Source of the DNA: Paenibacillus_G elgii_A
Lineage (GTDB): Bacteria > Bacillota > Bacilli > Paenibacillales > NBRC-103111
Assembly (NCBI GenBank): GCA_042219835.1
Contig: JBHJMN010000018.1
Coordinates: 1 to 64,000, forward strand
Length of the DNA: 64,000 nucleotides
Direction of reading: 5' to 3'
Shown piece after piece: positions 16,362 to 25,656 of the stretch. Made by a program: the position numbers and the translations under genes. A model generated the notes under the pieces. It had not been told where the DNA came from, did not search any database, and saw only the letters and a list, made by a program, of their open reading frames with translations. Every line of letters starts with the position of its first letter. Within the stretch, counting starts at the first letter, position 1.

Positions 16362-17759
16362 ATGGATAAAAACCTATTGGAGCAGCTAAACCTCTGGCAT
16401 GAAAAAGATGAATTTCAACAAATCGTCGATCGGATTTTGGAAATTCCCGAACAGGATCGAGATTATGATGTAATCAGTCATTTGGCGAGAGCCATGAACA
16501 ATCTGGAACGATATGAGGAAGCGCTGCAGCAGCTTTTGACCATTGAGAAGCAAGGCGAGAACGACCCTCGGTGGCATTTCCGCGCGGGCTATGCCTACTA
16601 CTATCTGGAACAATACGAGGACGCCGTAAGAGAATTCGAAACTGCGGATCAACTGGCCCCTAAGGACCGGGCCACGCTGTTGTTTTTAGTAGAGAGCCGT
16701 CATGGTCTCGCCGTAATGAACCGCAAACGAAAGCAGTTGCTGGCCCTACAGGCGCGGAATGAGCAGAGCAGCAAGAACGGAGCGGGAAAAGTCCCCTTTG
16801 AAGGGTTTGACTTGACGAACTTTTGGGAAGATAGCGACTATGCTTTAAAAGAATACGTCAGCGAGCCGCCTACGGACGAGCTTATTGCTTCGATCGAACA
16901 GGAACTGGGTTATACATTGCCGGCCTCTTATATTGCGATGATGAAGTTACATAACGGCGGTTTGCCGATCAACACTCGCTTCCCTACAGGGGAAGCAACG
17001 TCTTGGGCGGGAGACCATATTGCGATTGAGGGGATCATGGGGATCGGGCGTAAAAAGCCTTATTCGCTCTGTGGAGAAGATGGCAGCCGATTTATGATTG
17101 AAGAATGGGGGTATCCCGACATTGGCGTGGTCATTTGCGATTGCCCTTCGGCAGGTCATGATGTCGTGATGCTGGATTATCGGAAATGCGGCAAGCATGG
17201 AGAGCCTGAGGTGGTCCACGTCGATCAGGAATGCGATTACGAAATTACGTTTTTGGCTGAGAACTTCGAGGTCTTTGTCCGGAGCTTGGTGCATCACGAT
17301 GTCTATGATACCTCGGAGGAAAGGAAGTATGAGGACTTGCGGAAAGTAGCCTATGAGGAATTTTCCCCGCTGCTTTCGGAGCTGTGTGCCCGCGTCACCG
17401 AGGTCGATAACATGGAGGAGATCATCCGTTCGATTTGTACCCGAATTGTAGAGGACAAGGGGTACTTTTCTTTTCATGAGGACGAACTTTCGACGTTGAT
17501 GTATGACCTGCAATTTTGGCTGTACACCAAGTCTTACCCCGATACAAGCCGTCAACAATATCTGAAGGCTTATGAGAACATCATTGCTTTTGGCGGGCCG
17601 TTTAGAACGGGTGGGTATGCTCCCGGCTTTATCTCGGACTGGATGGACGATCGAATACGGCAAGGCATGATTGTCGGAACCAACGATGCCCTTGCATTCA
17701 CAGATACGGCAATAGAGCAATTGCTGGAAAAGCTGGGGGCATTCGCTCCCGCGACTTAA
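16362..17759 (+). CDS. TPR-SUKH (SMI1/KNR4) domain protein
   Basis: 465 residues from an ATG preceded by AAGAGG. Residues about 40-120 are tetratricopeptide repeats (SHLARAMNNLERYEEALQQL; FRAGYAYYYLEQYEDAVREF). Residues about 165-320 form a SUKH domain: ELIASIEQELGYTLPASYIA, MMKLHNGG, then DIGVVICDCPSAGHDVVMLD, and EITFLAENFEVFVRSLV. A C-terminal helical part completes it. The TPR half may recruit a partner. No toxin is adjacent. A strong terminator follows. Confidence 0.8.
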   Translation: MDKNLLEQLNLWHEKDEFQQIVDRILEIPEQDRDYDVISHLARAMNNLERYEEALQQLLTIEKQGENDPRWHFRAGYAYYYLEQYEDAVREFETADQLAPKDRATLLFLVESRHGLAVMNRKRKQLLALQARNEQSSKNGAGKVPFEGFDLTNFWEDSDYALKEYVSEPPTDELIASIEQELGYTLPASYIAMMKLHNGGLPINTRFPTGEATSWAGDHIAIEGIMGIGRKKPYSLCGEDGSRFMIEEWGYPDIGVVICDCPSAGHDVVMLDYRKCGKHGEPEVVHVDQECDYEITFLAENFEVFVRSLVHHDVYDTSEERKYEDLRKVAYEEFSPLLSELCARVTEVDNMEEIIRSICTRIVEDKGYFSFHEDELSTLMYDLQFWLYTKSYPDTSRQQYLKAYENIIAFGGPFRTGGYAPGFISDWMDDRIRQGMIVGTNDALAFTDTAIEQLLEKLGAFAPAT

Positions 17760-17764
17760 AATTC

Positions 17765-17802
17765 AAAGCCCCCGAAACCTGCGCGGTCCCGGGGGCTTTC
17801 TT
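17765..17802. terminator. Bidirectional terminator
   Basis: A 10-bp AAAGCCCCCG/CGGGGGCTTT stem between convergent genes, with T-rich tails on both strands. Confidence 0.8.
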
Positions 17803-17823
17803 ACGAACTTCGAAGTGGCTGAT

Positions 17824-18972
17824 TTAGGAACTAAGGCTTAAGCACTTCCAACGTGCATACCAATCCGTAATGTCAGGGCTAATCGGCGTCTCCAAATCCC
17901 GTTCCATTTTCGTTCTCAAGAGTAAGTATTGTTCTTCCACACCGATCCTGTCACCAATCGCATCGTAGAGCTTCATCAGCGAGAAATAGCTTTCCTCCCC
18001 GTCCGGAAGCAATTGTTGAATACGGAGATGGACTTGAATGACTTTTTTCGGGTTTTCTTGCTGCTCGTAGAATTCACATAATTTGCGCATATGGTACAAC
18101 CACAACAATCGAAACCGTTCCCGTTCATGTTCGGCCCATAGGTAATCGTATTTTCCCAGATAGTCCCCCTTGTACAAATTCAACACATGCTCATAGGCGT
18201 CAACTGTACCTGCATCCAAGACATCCAATTGCCTCATGGCGTATTCCCATTCCACGGTGTCTACCCGAGCCTCCCCGATGTCAAGCTTGTACCCCGCCCC
18301 CAAATCGCCGCTATTTATGCGAATTGTGTCCATTCCGGAGTTTTTCAAGGTTCGACGTATATAATAAATCGTTGTATAGAGATGCTGCACTGCCTTAGCC
18401 TCTTCCAGCTCCGGCCATAGCAGTTCAAGCAAAACGCTTCGATTGACGGTCCGGTCCCGATGATAGAGCAAATAGGCAAATAACTCTTGCGCTTTGCTTG
18501 TACGCCATTTCACGTTCTGGGCGTCCATGCCGGGCAGCTTAAACTGAATCTGATTAAAACAGCAGATCATGGGGAAGTTCGCGTCTTGTGTTTCCTTGGT
18601 GCCTCTGATCGCCAATTTCTCTTTTAACCGTGGAATCGTTTGGCGCAGACGCCCCTTTTGCAGCGGCTTCACAATATAATCCAAGGCGTAAAGCTCGAAA
18701 GCTTGCACAGCATATTTGTCGTAACTGGTCACAAATACAAGTTCGGTACCAGGAACGACCGTCTTGATCTGCTTCCCAAGATTTAGACCGTTAATATCCG
18801 GCATATGGATTTCAAGGAACACCACATCGGGGCGATGAGCCAATACGCCTGCCAGTACCTCGGTCGAATCGGAATATGCAGCAACGATCTCGACTTCGCT
18901 TGCTTCACGCTCAATCGCTTTTTTAAGTCTTATTAATGCCAAATGTTCATCGTCAACCAATATGGCTTTCAC
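17824..18972 (-). CDS. Response regulator with SARP-type (BTAD) output domain, Glu at phospho-site
   Basis: 382 residues. The receiver domain (1-120) has the acidic pair (ILVDDEH), the conserved Thr (FVTSYDKY) and Lys (DYIVKPLQ). The phospho-acceptor position reads DVVFLEIHMPDING: Glu54 (codon GAA, 18811-18813) replaces the usual Asp. Residues about 145-235 form an OmpR/SARP winged helix (SKAQELFAYLLYHRDRTVNR), and 240-382 a bacterial transcriptional activator (BTAD) helical domain. The regulator is divergent from an SLH surface-protein gene, and the shared region has 11-bp-phased repeats that suit SARP binding. It may act without phosphorylation. Confidence 0.85.
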   Translation of the reverse strand: MKAILVDDEHLALIRLKKAIEREASEVEIVAAYSDSTEVLAGVLAHRPDVVFLEIHMPDINGLNLGKQIKTVVPGTELVFVTSYDKYAVQAFELYALDYIVKPLQKGRLRQTIPRLKEKLAIRGTKETQDANFPMICCFNQIQFKLPGMDAQNVKWRTSKAQELFAYLLYHRDRTVNRSVLLELLWPELEEAKAVQHLYTTIYYIRRTLKNSGMDTIRINSGDLGAGYKLDIGEARVDTVEWEYAMRQLDVLDAGTVDAYEHVLNLYKGDYLGKYDYLWAEHERERFRLLWLYHMRKLCEFYEQQENPKKVIQVHLRIQQLLPDGEESYFSLMKLYDAIGDRIGVEEQYLLLRTKMERDLETPISPDITDWYARWKCLSLSS

Positions 18973-19090
18973 AGGAGCATCCTCCTTGATAGTCGTTTCT
19001 TGTGAAGTAAATTAACTGCATTATTATACCATTTGCATTCTCAATACTTAATATCGGCTTTTATATGAATATATTTGAACATCTCATTGG

Positions 19091-19126
19091 GTTGTCTAGG
19101 TTTTGTTTAGGTTGGGTTGGTAGACT
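19091..19126 (+). promoter_or_regulatory. SARP-like phased repeats and promoter of the SLH gene
   Basis: TAGGTT at 19097-19102 and again at 19108-19113, exactly 11 bp apart, with a weaker TGGGTT-like unit before. A -10-like TAGACT (19121-19126) sits 7 bp after the last unit. This is the classical geometry of SARP promoters, which have no good -35 and rely on activator repeats. Confidence 0.5.
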
Positions 19127-19214
19127 AGTAGCATAAGGGGGACTGCAAGAGTTAACGTTCAGTCATTTCTCTGTAAATTCCAGATCGTGGAGAATAAAAA
19201 GGAGAGGAGAGGTT

Positions 19215-19400
19215 TTGTTTGCACGAAAGAGTAGGTTTTATGGGAAGAAGCCGCTGACCCTTCTGCTGGTGTTCGTTATAGCGGTCGGTTATTCCGCTGC
19301 ATTTGTACCACAAGCGGCGAAGGCGGCTACCTCTGCAGCAGCAATAGCTGCATCCGGGGGAAAGACGGTTTATGTCGTTGATGGAGGGGCTAGATGCTGA
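19215..19400 (+). pseudogene. Truncated secreted-protein start, paralogue of the next gene
   Basis: 61 codons from a TTG after AGGAGAGGAGAGG. It encodes a complete signal peptide (KKPLTLLLVFVIAVGYSAAF, then VPQAAKAA) closely resembling that of the SLH protein at 19506 in both layout and spacing. The frame stops after 20-odd mature residues (KTVYVVDGGARC). It looks like a leader left by tandem duplication or deletion of a second surface-protein gene. If secreted it would release a tiny peptide, so a functional role is not excluded. Confidence 0.55.
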
Positions 19401-19505
19401 TTTTGGGGTGCGAGTAGTCAGAGTAGAGCGAGAGCCCCGAGATACTTAAATTCTAAACTTCCGGTAAATGCCGGGAGGTACGAAAGAACAGGAGGATGAG
19501 AGATC

Positions 19506-22500
19506 GTGTTTACACGCAGCAACAAGTTATATTGGAAGAAACAGCTTATGGTTATGCTCGGGTTCGCCGTCGTGGTCAGCGGTTTACCCGCTGTGTTTGC
19601 ACCGCAGACTGTGAATGCTGTAGGAGTAGTTCCTGCTCCCGGTGGAGTGGATGTCGGGTTGATTTCATGGGTTGACGGCGAAAAGAGTATAAATATAACG
19701 GATAGAACCGAAAATATGATAGTCACTTCATTGGCTGATCTAAGAGAGGGTAGAACGTGGAATGGAGGTGGTAAGTATTTAACCAATGCGGTTAACTTTA
19801 ACGGAGGGCTCCAATTTCCTGGTCCTGGACTCTATCAGATCACACATTTTGAAACTACTGATTCTGCGAGAGAAATATATTCAGTTCAGGTGAATGAGGC
19901 AAGCCCGTCGGTCACGGATAAAAGTTTTCCGTGGGAGTTTGGTTCAGGGATAAGTACGCAACCAAGTACTTTTTATGGACCTACGATTCGGACTGTTTTT
20001 GGCAGAGAATCTAGATTGGATATCAATGTCGATAACGATTTGAAAAATGCCACAATGATGAATATCTGGAGTGCACCCAACGATTGGCGTCTTTCATTGA
20101 ATGGCGTAAAAAAACACAGCGAATCTTCCAATACTCCTAACTTTACCTCTCGTACTTCTCCGAAACCGTATTATTACATTGGTGCGGGACATAATAGTGT
20201 ATTTAATGGGAGAATTTCCGAAGTCATTCTCTACAACAGGAAATTGGAGTCTGTAGAACGTCAAAAGGTTAATAGCTACCTTGCGTTGAAGTATGGCTTG
20301 ACGCTGAAGGATGAAGACGGTCAGCCGACGGATTATGTTGATAGTATCGGGAATTCAATGTGGTCGAAACAGGATATCGGAGACTACACTTATCGTATTA
20401 CTGGAATTGGTAAAGACACAGCCAGCGGTTTGGAACAGAGACAGTCCAAATCCGTGGATAGCGGCGCATTAGTGACGATCGCTTTGGGTAACGAACTGGC
20501 TCCGTCCAATGCGAAAGCGACTCCTTTTCCTGCGGATGTTGACAAAACCTTTTTAACGTTTAGCGATAATAATAATAGTACGGATTATCAACTAAGCAAT
20601 AATGAGGAACCCAGAACCGGACATAAGCTAAAAAAAATGGATCGTGTTTTCAAAACTCAAAAAAGCGGCAATTGGCCAGGAGGAAATGTAACGTTAAAAT
20701 TAGAGGTTACTCCGGATACAGACGCGCCAGTTTATAACTATTACCTGCTGACAAGTTCTGATGGAGTAACATTCAATAATCCATCTGTAGATTTAAAGCT
20801 AAATGACAAGAATGAAGTTACGCTTAACAGTGAAAATCTGCAGTATTTTACATTTGCCAAAGTGTACAAAGAAGATTTAAAAACGTTAGTGGAAGGTCTT
20901 CTGCCTTATGAGGCAGAACATTACACAGCAGATAGCTGGAATGCATTCGATACGTCAAAGACAAAGGCCGAGGAAATATTAGCAAAGGGCGATGCTTCAC
21001 AAGAAGAAGTTGACAACGCTCACGATGCATTGCAAACGGGAATTAAAGGCTTAACGTTAAAAACGCCGAAGACTGCAATTTTGGATGTTGCGGCAAAAAC
21101 GATCACAATTCCTTTTAATTATGATGCAACGTTAAGTGCGTCAAAAGACGGCTTTATTCTAAAAATCGACGGTCAAGAGCCAGCTGTAGATATTAGCAAT
21201 ATTACATTCGATCCAGCTTCAAAAAGTCTTACAATTGCGTTGCCGGCCAACATTTCTTTAAATGAAGACAGTAAAGTAACGGTAGACTACCAGGCGACAA
21301 ATGAAAATGTAAAAGGCCCGTATGATAAAGCAGTAAAAGATTTTACATTGGTTGCCGAAACCCCGTTTGCTGCGGCTCTGACCATCGCACAGCCTGCCGG
21401 TTCGATTGTATCCGCACCGCAGCCGCTAATTTCGGGTAAGGTAGAACCCAACTCAACAGTTAACATCGTTATTAAGGGTAAAGACGGCAATCCAGTCGCA
21501 GGTGCGGGGGGCACGGCTACCGTTGATGCGCAAGGCAACTGGACGTATACACCTGGTGTCGTTCTCCCTAATGGTGTGTACAAAATTGAAGCGACAGCAA
21601 CGAAACCCGGCCAAACCGTCACCAAAACAAAAGACCTGGGGATTGTTGACAAATCCACGCTTCAAGCGAAAGTTACTGACGCGGGTAGTTTACATGAAGT
21701 AGATTACATACCGGATAGCTGGGCGGCATTGCAGACTCAACTGACGGCAGCGCAAGCGGTATTGAATAACACGAATGCAATGCCGGATGACGTTGCCAAT
21801 GCACTCGATGCATTAACTACCGCGATAAACAATCTGGTGAAAAAATCGTCTAAGCTCGTCACCGCTGCGTTGAGTGGCAAAGAAGTGACGTTAACGTTCG
21901 ACCGTGACGTGACGGTGAACAATCTGAATGGGCTGACCGTGACTGTTGGCGGTCAGGCCGTAACATTAACACCTGCGAATGTACAAGCAGATCCAGCCGA
22001 TCCGACAAAAGTCATCGTGACGCTGCCGCAAAATCCAAACGGCAGTCAGGTGCTCGTGTCCTATCAGCCTGCCGATCCTGCGACGGGCGGATTGCAAGGG
22101 ACGAACGGGAAACCGGTTGAATCCTTCGCTAGCGTAGAAGCAATCGATCCATTCACGGCGGCCTTCATCATTAAACAGCCTGCCGGCACGGTCGTGCCTG
22201 TATCACAGCTCACAATTTCGGGTAAGGTAGAATCCGGCTCTTCGGTTGACATCGTCATTAATGACAAGAATGGCAATCCGGTTGCAAATGCAGGCGGTTC
22301 TGCAATAGTGGACGGCAGCGGCAACTGGAGCTTTGCGACGCCGATTGTTTTAGCCAATGGCGACTATACAATTGTAGCAACGGCAACGAAGTCTGGAGGC
22401 AAGTCGGCTGTAAGAACGAAAGCGATCACGGTAAACGAGGGGGCACCTGCTGTGTCCATCACGGAACCAAGCAGCAGCCGGGTTTCTGTAGCGAAGCCGG

Positions 22501-24683
22501 AGTTCAAAGGAACGGCGGATGCAGGCTCGACCGTTACCGTTGCGATTAAGGACAAGCACGGCAACGTGGTGGGTACGCCAACGGTCACAGTGAATGCATA
22601 CGGCGCATGGAATTTCACGCCGGATTCCGATTTGGTTGATGGTAATTATACGTTTGAAGTAACCGCAACAAAAGACGGCAAGTCTACGCAAGTGGCGAAG
22701 ACGGTCGCCGTAGACACTTCACTGCCTGCTTTAACGATCACCGAACCAAGCGGCAATACCGTTTCCGTGTCCAAGCCGGAATTCAAAGGAACGGCGGATG
22801 CAGGCTCGACCGTTACCGTTACAATTAAGGACAAAGACGGTAACATAGTAGGCACGCCAACGGTCACAGTGAATGTATACGGCGCATGGAGCTTTACGCC
22901 GGATCATGAGTTGGCCGATGGTAACTATACGATTGAAGTAACTTCAACCAAAGACGGCAAGTCCACTCAAGTGACGAAGACCGTAACCGTGGCAGCTACC
23001 ACGAACGAGTCCAAGTTGACGGGACTGCAGCTCAAAAGCTGGTACGGAACGCCGATCGTAGTATCGCCGGCATTCAATGGAAGCACGACCAAGTATGCGG
23101 CTTCCGTAACGAATAACGTCTACAGCATGACGGTAAGCCCGACGGCGCTTGAGCCGGGCGCCAAGATTGAAGTCTCGGTCAATAATGGCCCTTGGCAGCA
23201 AGTTGCTAACGGGGCGGCAAGCGGTAATCTGCCTTTGAATGTAGGAATGAACACGATTGTTGTAAAGGTTACGGACGCCAAAGGCCATGTAACGGAATAT
23301 ACGTTGACGATTACAAGGGAATCTAGCGACAGCGGAGACTCGGATAGCAGCAGCGGCGGAAGCACCACGACGCCTTCAACCTCTACAGGTTCGTCTTCGT
23401 CCGGAGCTTCGACAACACCGAATGGCTCGGGAATCGAAACCTCGGTGAACGGCAAAGACGATACGTTTGCAACGGGGAAAGAATCCACCTCGGGAGATCG
23501 CAAGGTGACTTCGGTTCAAGTGGATTTGGACAAGCTGAACAAAGCTTTGTCGCAAGGGAACGGACAGAAGCTTGCGATTCGTTCTTCGAAAGACGGAGAT
23601 ATGAAGGTAAACGGATTGACGGCAGGAGCTGTGAAGCAGCTTGCTGACAAAGGAACCAGCCTCGAAATCAGCAACCCGCTGGCCATCTATCCGGTTCCGG
23701 GCGGAAAAATGGATTTGAGCGCGGTGTCCAAGCAGTTGGGCAACGCGGCGCTCGGCGATATTGCCGTTCATATCGATATCGCCCGTGCTTCGGATACGTT
23801 GATTAATAACGCCAAGAACAAAGCGACAGCGGAAGGCTACGAACTGTTGGTAACTCCGGTCGATCTGGATATGACCTTCTCGCATGACGGCAAGATGGTA
23901 AGAGTGGGGCAATTGAACGGATACGCGGAGAAATACATCGCGCTGCCGGAAGGCATCGATCCGAACCGCATTACGACAGGCGTCATCATCAATCCGGACG
24001 GCAGCGTGTTCCATGTGCCGACGGTAGTAACGAAGATCAACAGCCGTTATTATGCATTGATTAAAGACTTGCGCAGCCAAGGCTCCTATTCGGTCATCTG
24101 GAATCCGCAGGATTTCGATGACGTGAAGAGCCATTGGGGCAAAACGGACGTGAACAATATTGCGGCCCGACTCGACCTTGCCGGAACCGGGAACAATACG
24201 TTTACGCCGGATCGCAACGTAACGCGCTCCGAGTTCTCGGAGATTGTCGTGGCCGGTCTCGGTTTGAAACGTCAAAATGCACCGCAAAACAAGTTCCCTG
24301 ACGTTTCGGATTCCGCTTGGTACCGCAGCTCTGTAGCGATTGCAAACGAATTCGATATCGTCCGCGGCTATGAGGACGGTAGCTTCTACGGCGACCGACA
24401 AATCACGAGAGAACAGGGCATGGCGATGATTGCCCGGGCTTACAAACTGATCGAGACGAAAGCCGCGCTGAGTCAGGAGCAGACCGATTCTCTGCTGGCG
24501 AAGTATGAAGATGCGAAAAAGGTATCTGCTTGGGCGAGAGAGGATATCGCTCTGATGATTGAGGCGGGAATCGTGCAAGGCAACGGGCCGCAGCTTCTGA
24601 GCCCGCAGTCGAATATGACACGCGCTGAAGTGACGGCATTAATCGCAAGATTGCTCAAGACCACCAATCTGATCGACAAGTAA
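19506..24683 (+). CDS. Large multidomain SLH-anchored surface protein
   Basis: 1725 residues from a GTG with AGGAGG upstream. Order: signal peptide (1-38, ending QTVNA); LamG/DUF8202-like region (about 45-450, with KVNSYLALKYGLTL); FIVAR-like three-helix module (455-515); SwmB-like beta domain (517-615); Ig-like domain (620-715); second FIVAR (717-778) and SwmB (780-880); three Ig-like domains (885-1165); cadherin-like beta-sandwich (1168-1275); Ser/Gly/Thr linker (1277-1310); a 220-residue domain; three SLH repeats (1537-1720; FPDVSDSAWY, MTRAEVTALI). SLH repeats bind pyruvylated wall polysaccharide, so the protein is displayed on the cell surface and is probably adhesive or glycan-binding. 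A divergent SARP-type regulator probably controls it. Confidence 0.9.
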   Translation: MFTRSNKLYWKKQLMVMLGFAVVVSGLPAVFAPQTVNAVGVVPAPGGVDVGLISWVDGEKSINITDRTENMIVTSLADLREGRTWNGGGKYLTNAVNFNGGLQFPGPGLYQITHFETTDSAREIYSVQVNEASPSVTDKSFPWEFGSGISTQPSTFYGPTIRTVFGRESRLDINVDNDLKNATMMNIWSAPNDWRLSLNGVKKHSESSNTPNFTSRTSPKPYYYIGAGHNSVFNGRISEVILYNRKLESVERQKVNSYLALKYGLTLKDEDGQPTDYVDSIGNSMWSKQDIGDYTYRITGIGKDTASGLEQRQSKSVDSGALVTIALGNELAPSNAKATPFPADVDKTFLTFSDNNNSTDYQLSNNEEPRTGHKLKKMDRVFKTQKSGNWPGGNVTLKLEVTPDTDAPVYNYYLLTSSDGVTFNNPSVDLKLNDKNEVTLNSENLQYFTFAKVYKEDLKTLVEGLLPYEAEHYTADSWNAFDTSKTKAEEILAKGDASQEEVDNAHDALQTGIKGLTLKTPKTAILDVAAKTITIPFNYDATLSASKDGFILKIDGQEPAVDISNITFDPASKSLTIALPANISLNEDSKVTVDYQATNENVKGPYDKAVKDFTLVAETPFAAALTIAQPAGSIVSAPQPLISGKVEPNSTVNIVIKGKDGNPVAGAGGTATVDAQGNWTYTPGVVLPNGVYKIEATATKPGQTVTKTKDLGIVDKSTLQAKVTDAGSLHEVDYIPDSWAALQTQLTAAQAVLNNTNAMPDDVANALDALTTAINNLVKKSSKLVTAALSGKEVTLTFDRDVTVNNLNGLTVTVGGQAVTLTPANVQADPADPTKVIVTLPQNPNGSQVLVSYQPADPATGGLQGTNGKPVESFASVEAIDPFTAAFIIKQPAGTVVPVSQLTISGKVESGSSVDIVINDKNGNPVANAGGSAIVDGSGNWSFATPIVLANGDYTIVATATKSGGKSAVRTKAITVNEGAPAVSITEPSSSRVSVAKPEFKGTADAGSTVTVAIKDKHGNVVGTPTVTVNAYGAWNFTPDSDLVDGNYTFEVTATKDGKSTQVAKTVAVDTSLPALTITEPSGNTVSVSKPEFKGTADAGSTVTVTIKDKDGNIVGTPTVTVNVYGAWSFTPDHELADGNYTIEVTSTKDGKSTQVTKTVTVAATTNESKLTGLQLKSWYGTPIVVSPAFNGSTTKYAASVTNNVYSMTVSPTALEPGAKIEVSVNNGPWQQVANGAASGNLPLNVGMNTIVVKVTDAKGHVTEYTLTITRESSDSGDSDSSSGGSTTTPSTSTGSSSSGASTTPNGSGIETSVNGKDDTFATGKESTSGDRKVTSVQVDLDKLNKALSQGNGQKLAIRSSKDGDMKVNGLTAGAVKQLADKGTSLEISNPLAIYPVPGGKMDLSAVSKQLGNAALGDIAVHIDIARASDTLINNAKNKATAEGYELLVTPVDLDMTFSHDGKMVRVGQLNGYAEKYIALPEGIDPNRITTGVIINPDGSVFHVPTVVTKINSRYYALIKDLRSQGSYSVIWNPQDFDDVKSHWGKTDVNNIAARLDLAGTGNNTFTPDRNVTRSEFSEIVVAGLGLKRQNAPQNKFPDVSDSAWYRSSVAIANEFDIVRGYEDGSFYGDRQITREQGMAMIARAYKLIETKAALSQEQTDSLLAKYEDAKKVSAWAREDIALMIEAGIVQGNGPQLLSPQSNMTRAEVTALIARLLKTTNLIDK
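22458..22999 (+). repeat. Two 279-bp tandem repeats encoding Ig-like domains
   Basis: Units start at 22458 and 22737 (93 codons each). Identical runs include PEFKGTADAGSTVTV and VGTPTVTVN. Near-identity at DNA level indicates recent duplication within the surface-protein gene and a site where copy number may vary. Confidence 0.85.
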
Positions 24684-24710
24684 ACATGACGGTAGAGCGG
24701 ACGAATAACG

Positions 24711-24743
24711 AAAAAGCAGGGGACACAAGCTCCCCTGCTTTTT
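24711..24743 (+). terminator. Strong terminator after the SLH gene
   Basis: A 12-bp AAAAAGCAGGGG/CCCCTGCTTTTT stem. It is palindromic, so it may serve both this gene and the convergent DJ-1-like gene. Confidence 0.85.
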
Positions 24744-24750
24744 CGCTGTC

Positions 24751-25329
24751 TTATTCTTTATAAAAGCCGACTTTAAACATTTGATACCAATCTTCCAGTT
24801 TGTTTTCTGGCATGACCTGAAAATATTTCAAAATTTCTTTAGCAAATTCAACCGCTGATGTGCCGTTAGCAGTAATCAATCCGTCTTTTGAAACAACTTG
24901 CTTTTCAATAAAATGCTTCGAGCCTTTATAGCTTGGTGCATACTTCTCTAAATAGGCTACTGAATTGCCTGTATGCTCTTTATCATCCAAATATCCTTTA
25001 TCTGCCAAAAAAGTACACGCATCACATATCGCCGCAATCGGAATACCTTTTTTAATGCATAAATCGACTACTTGCTTAACATCATCATTCTCATTTTTCT
25101 GCCATGAAGTTCCGCCCACCAAGATAAGCATATAAAAATGTTTGGGAACTTCTGCAATTGAATAGTCTGGAACAACCGTGAAACCACCCATTGATTTTAT
25201 TGGATTTTTATTGACTGCCAATGTTTTAATGATGAATCCGGTTTCTGGTTTATTCAGCTCTGAACAAACGAAAGCACTTTCCCAGTCTGCATAGTTTTCC
25301 GAAATAAACACAAGTATTTCTTTTTTCAT
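24751..25329 (-). CDS. DJ-1/PfpI family protein
   Basis: About 192 residues. The frame opens earlier (25434), but KKEILVFISENYADWESAFV is the natural start of a DJ-1/PfpI domain. The nucleophile Cys lies in IPIAAICDACTFLADKGY, and the conserved Glu is supplied by ENYADWE. It resembles Bacillus YoaZ/YdeA-type proteins, which act in chaperone, deglycase or stress roles. An in-frame ATG seven codons earlier is also possible because GAAGGAG overlaps it. Confidence 0.8.
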   Translation of the reverse strand: MKKEILVFISENYADWESAFVCSELNKPETGFIIKTLAVNKNPIKSMGGFTVVPDYSIAEVPKHFYMLILVGGTSWQKNENDDVKQVVDLCIKKGIPIAAICDACTFLADKGYLDDKEHTGNSVAYLEKYAPSYKGSKHFIEKQVVSKDGLITANGTSAVEFAKEILKYFQVMPENKLEDWYQMFKVGFYKE

Positions 25330-25455
25330 GTGCTTTTTAGACTCCTTCATTGTTTTTTTATTTCCAGATATAATTTTACAGGTTAATAGCTGACAGCTAT
25401 ATGTCAGCGTTATAGAAAGAGAACATTGTTTCAAGTTTCAAACACTTAAAAGAGT

Positions 25456-25656
25456 CTATGGCGCATGCTTATGCTTTAATAACATGGATATGTAGAAGGT
25501 ATCTTTTTCTACAATCAGCTCGGTATGGACCACAGCGTAATTAATTCCTTCCATGGTGATTCCGTTTACCAGTTTTGTCAGACGAAGAAATTCTCCAATG
25601 TCGGTCACGTAAATATCTGCCGCTGTGTCGTCGGGGTATATGCATAATACTCTAAT
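25456..25656 (-). CDS. Candidate 66-residue protein with ATT start
   Basis: A coherent frame that reads IRVLCIYPDDTAADIYVTDI near its start and ends SMLLKHKHAP before TAG at 25456-25458. An in-frame stop lies 24 nt before the ATT, so it cannot extend far. AAAGGA sits 9 nt upstream of the ATT; the only other candidate is a CTG too close to that site. The composition looks coding (alternating hydrophobic and acidic residues). Function unknown; the rare start codon lowers certainty. Confidence 0.45.
   Translation of the reverse strand: MRVLCIYPDDTAADIYVTDIGEFLRLTKLVNGITMEGINYAVVHTELIVEKDTFYISMLLKHKHAP

Noticed and set aside
23376..24578. A 400-codon minus-strand frame inside the SLH protein gene
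   Set aside because: Antisense shadow of the SLH region; rich in Arg/His, no ribosome site and no recognisable domain.
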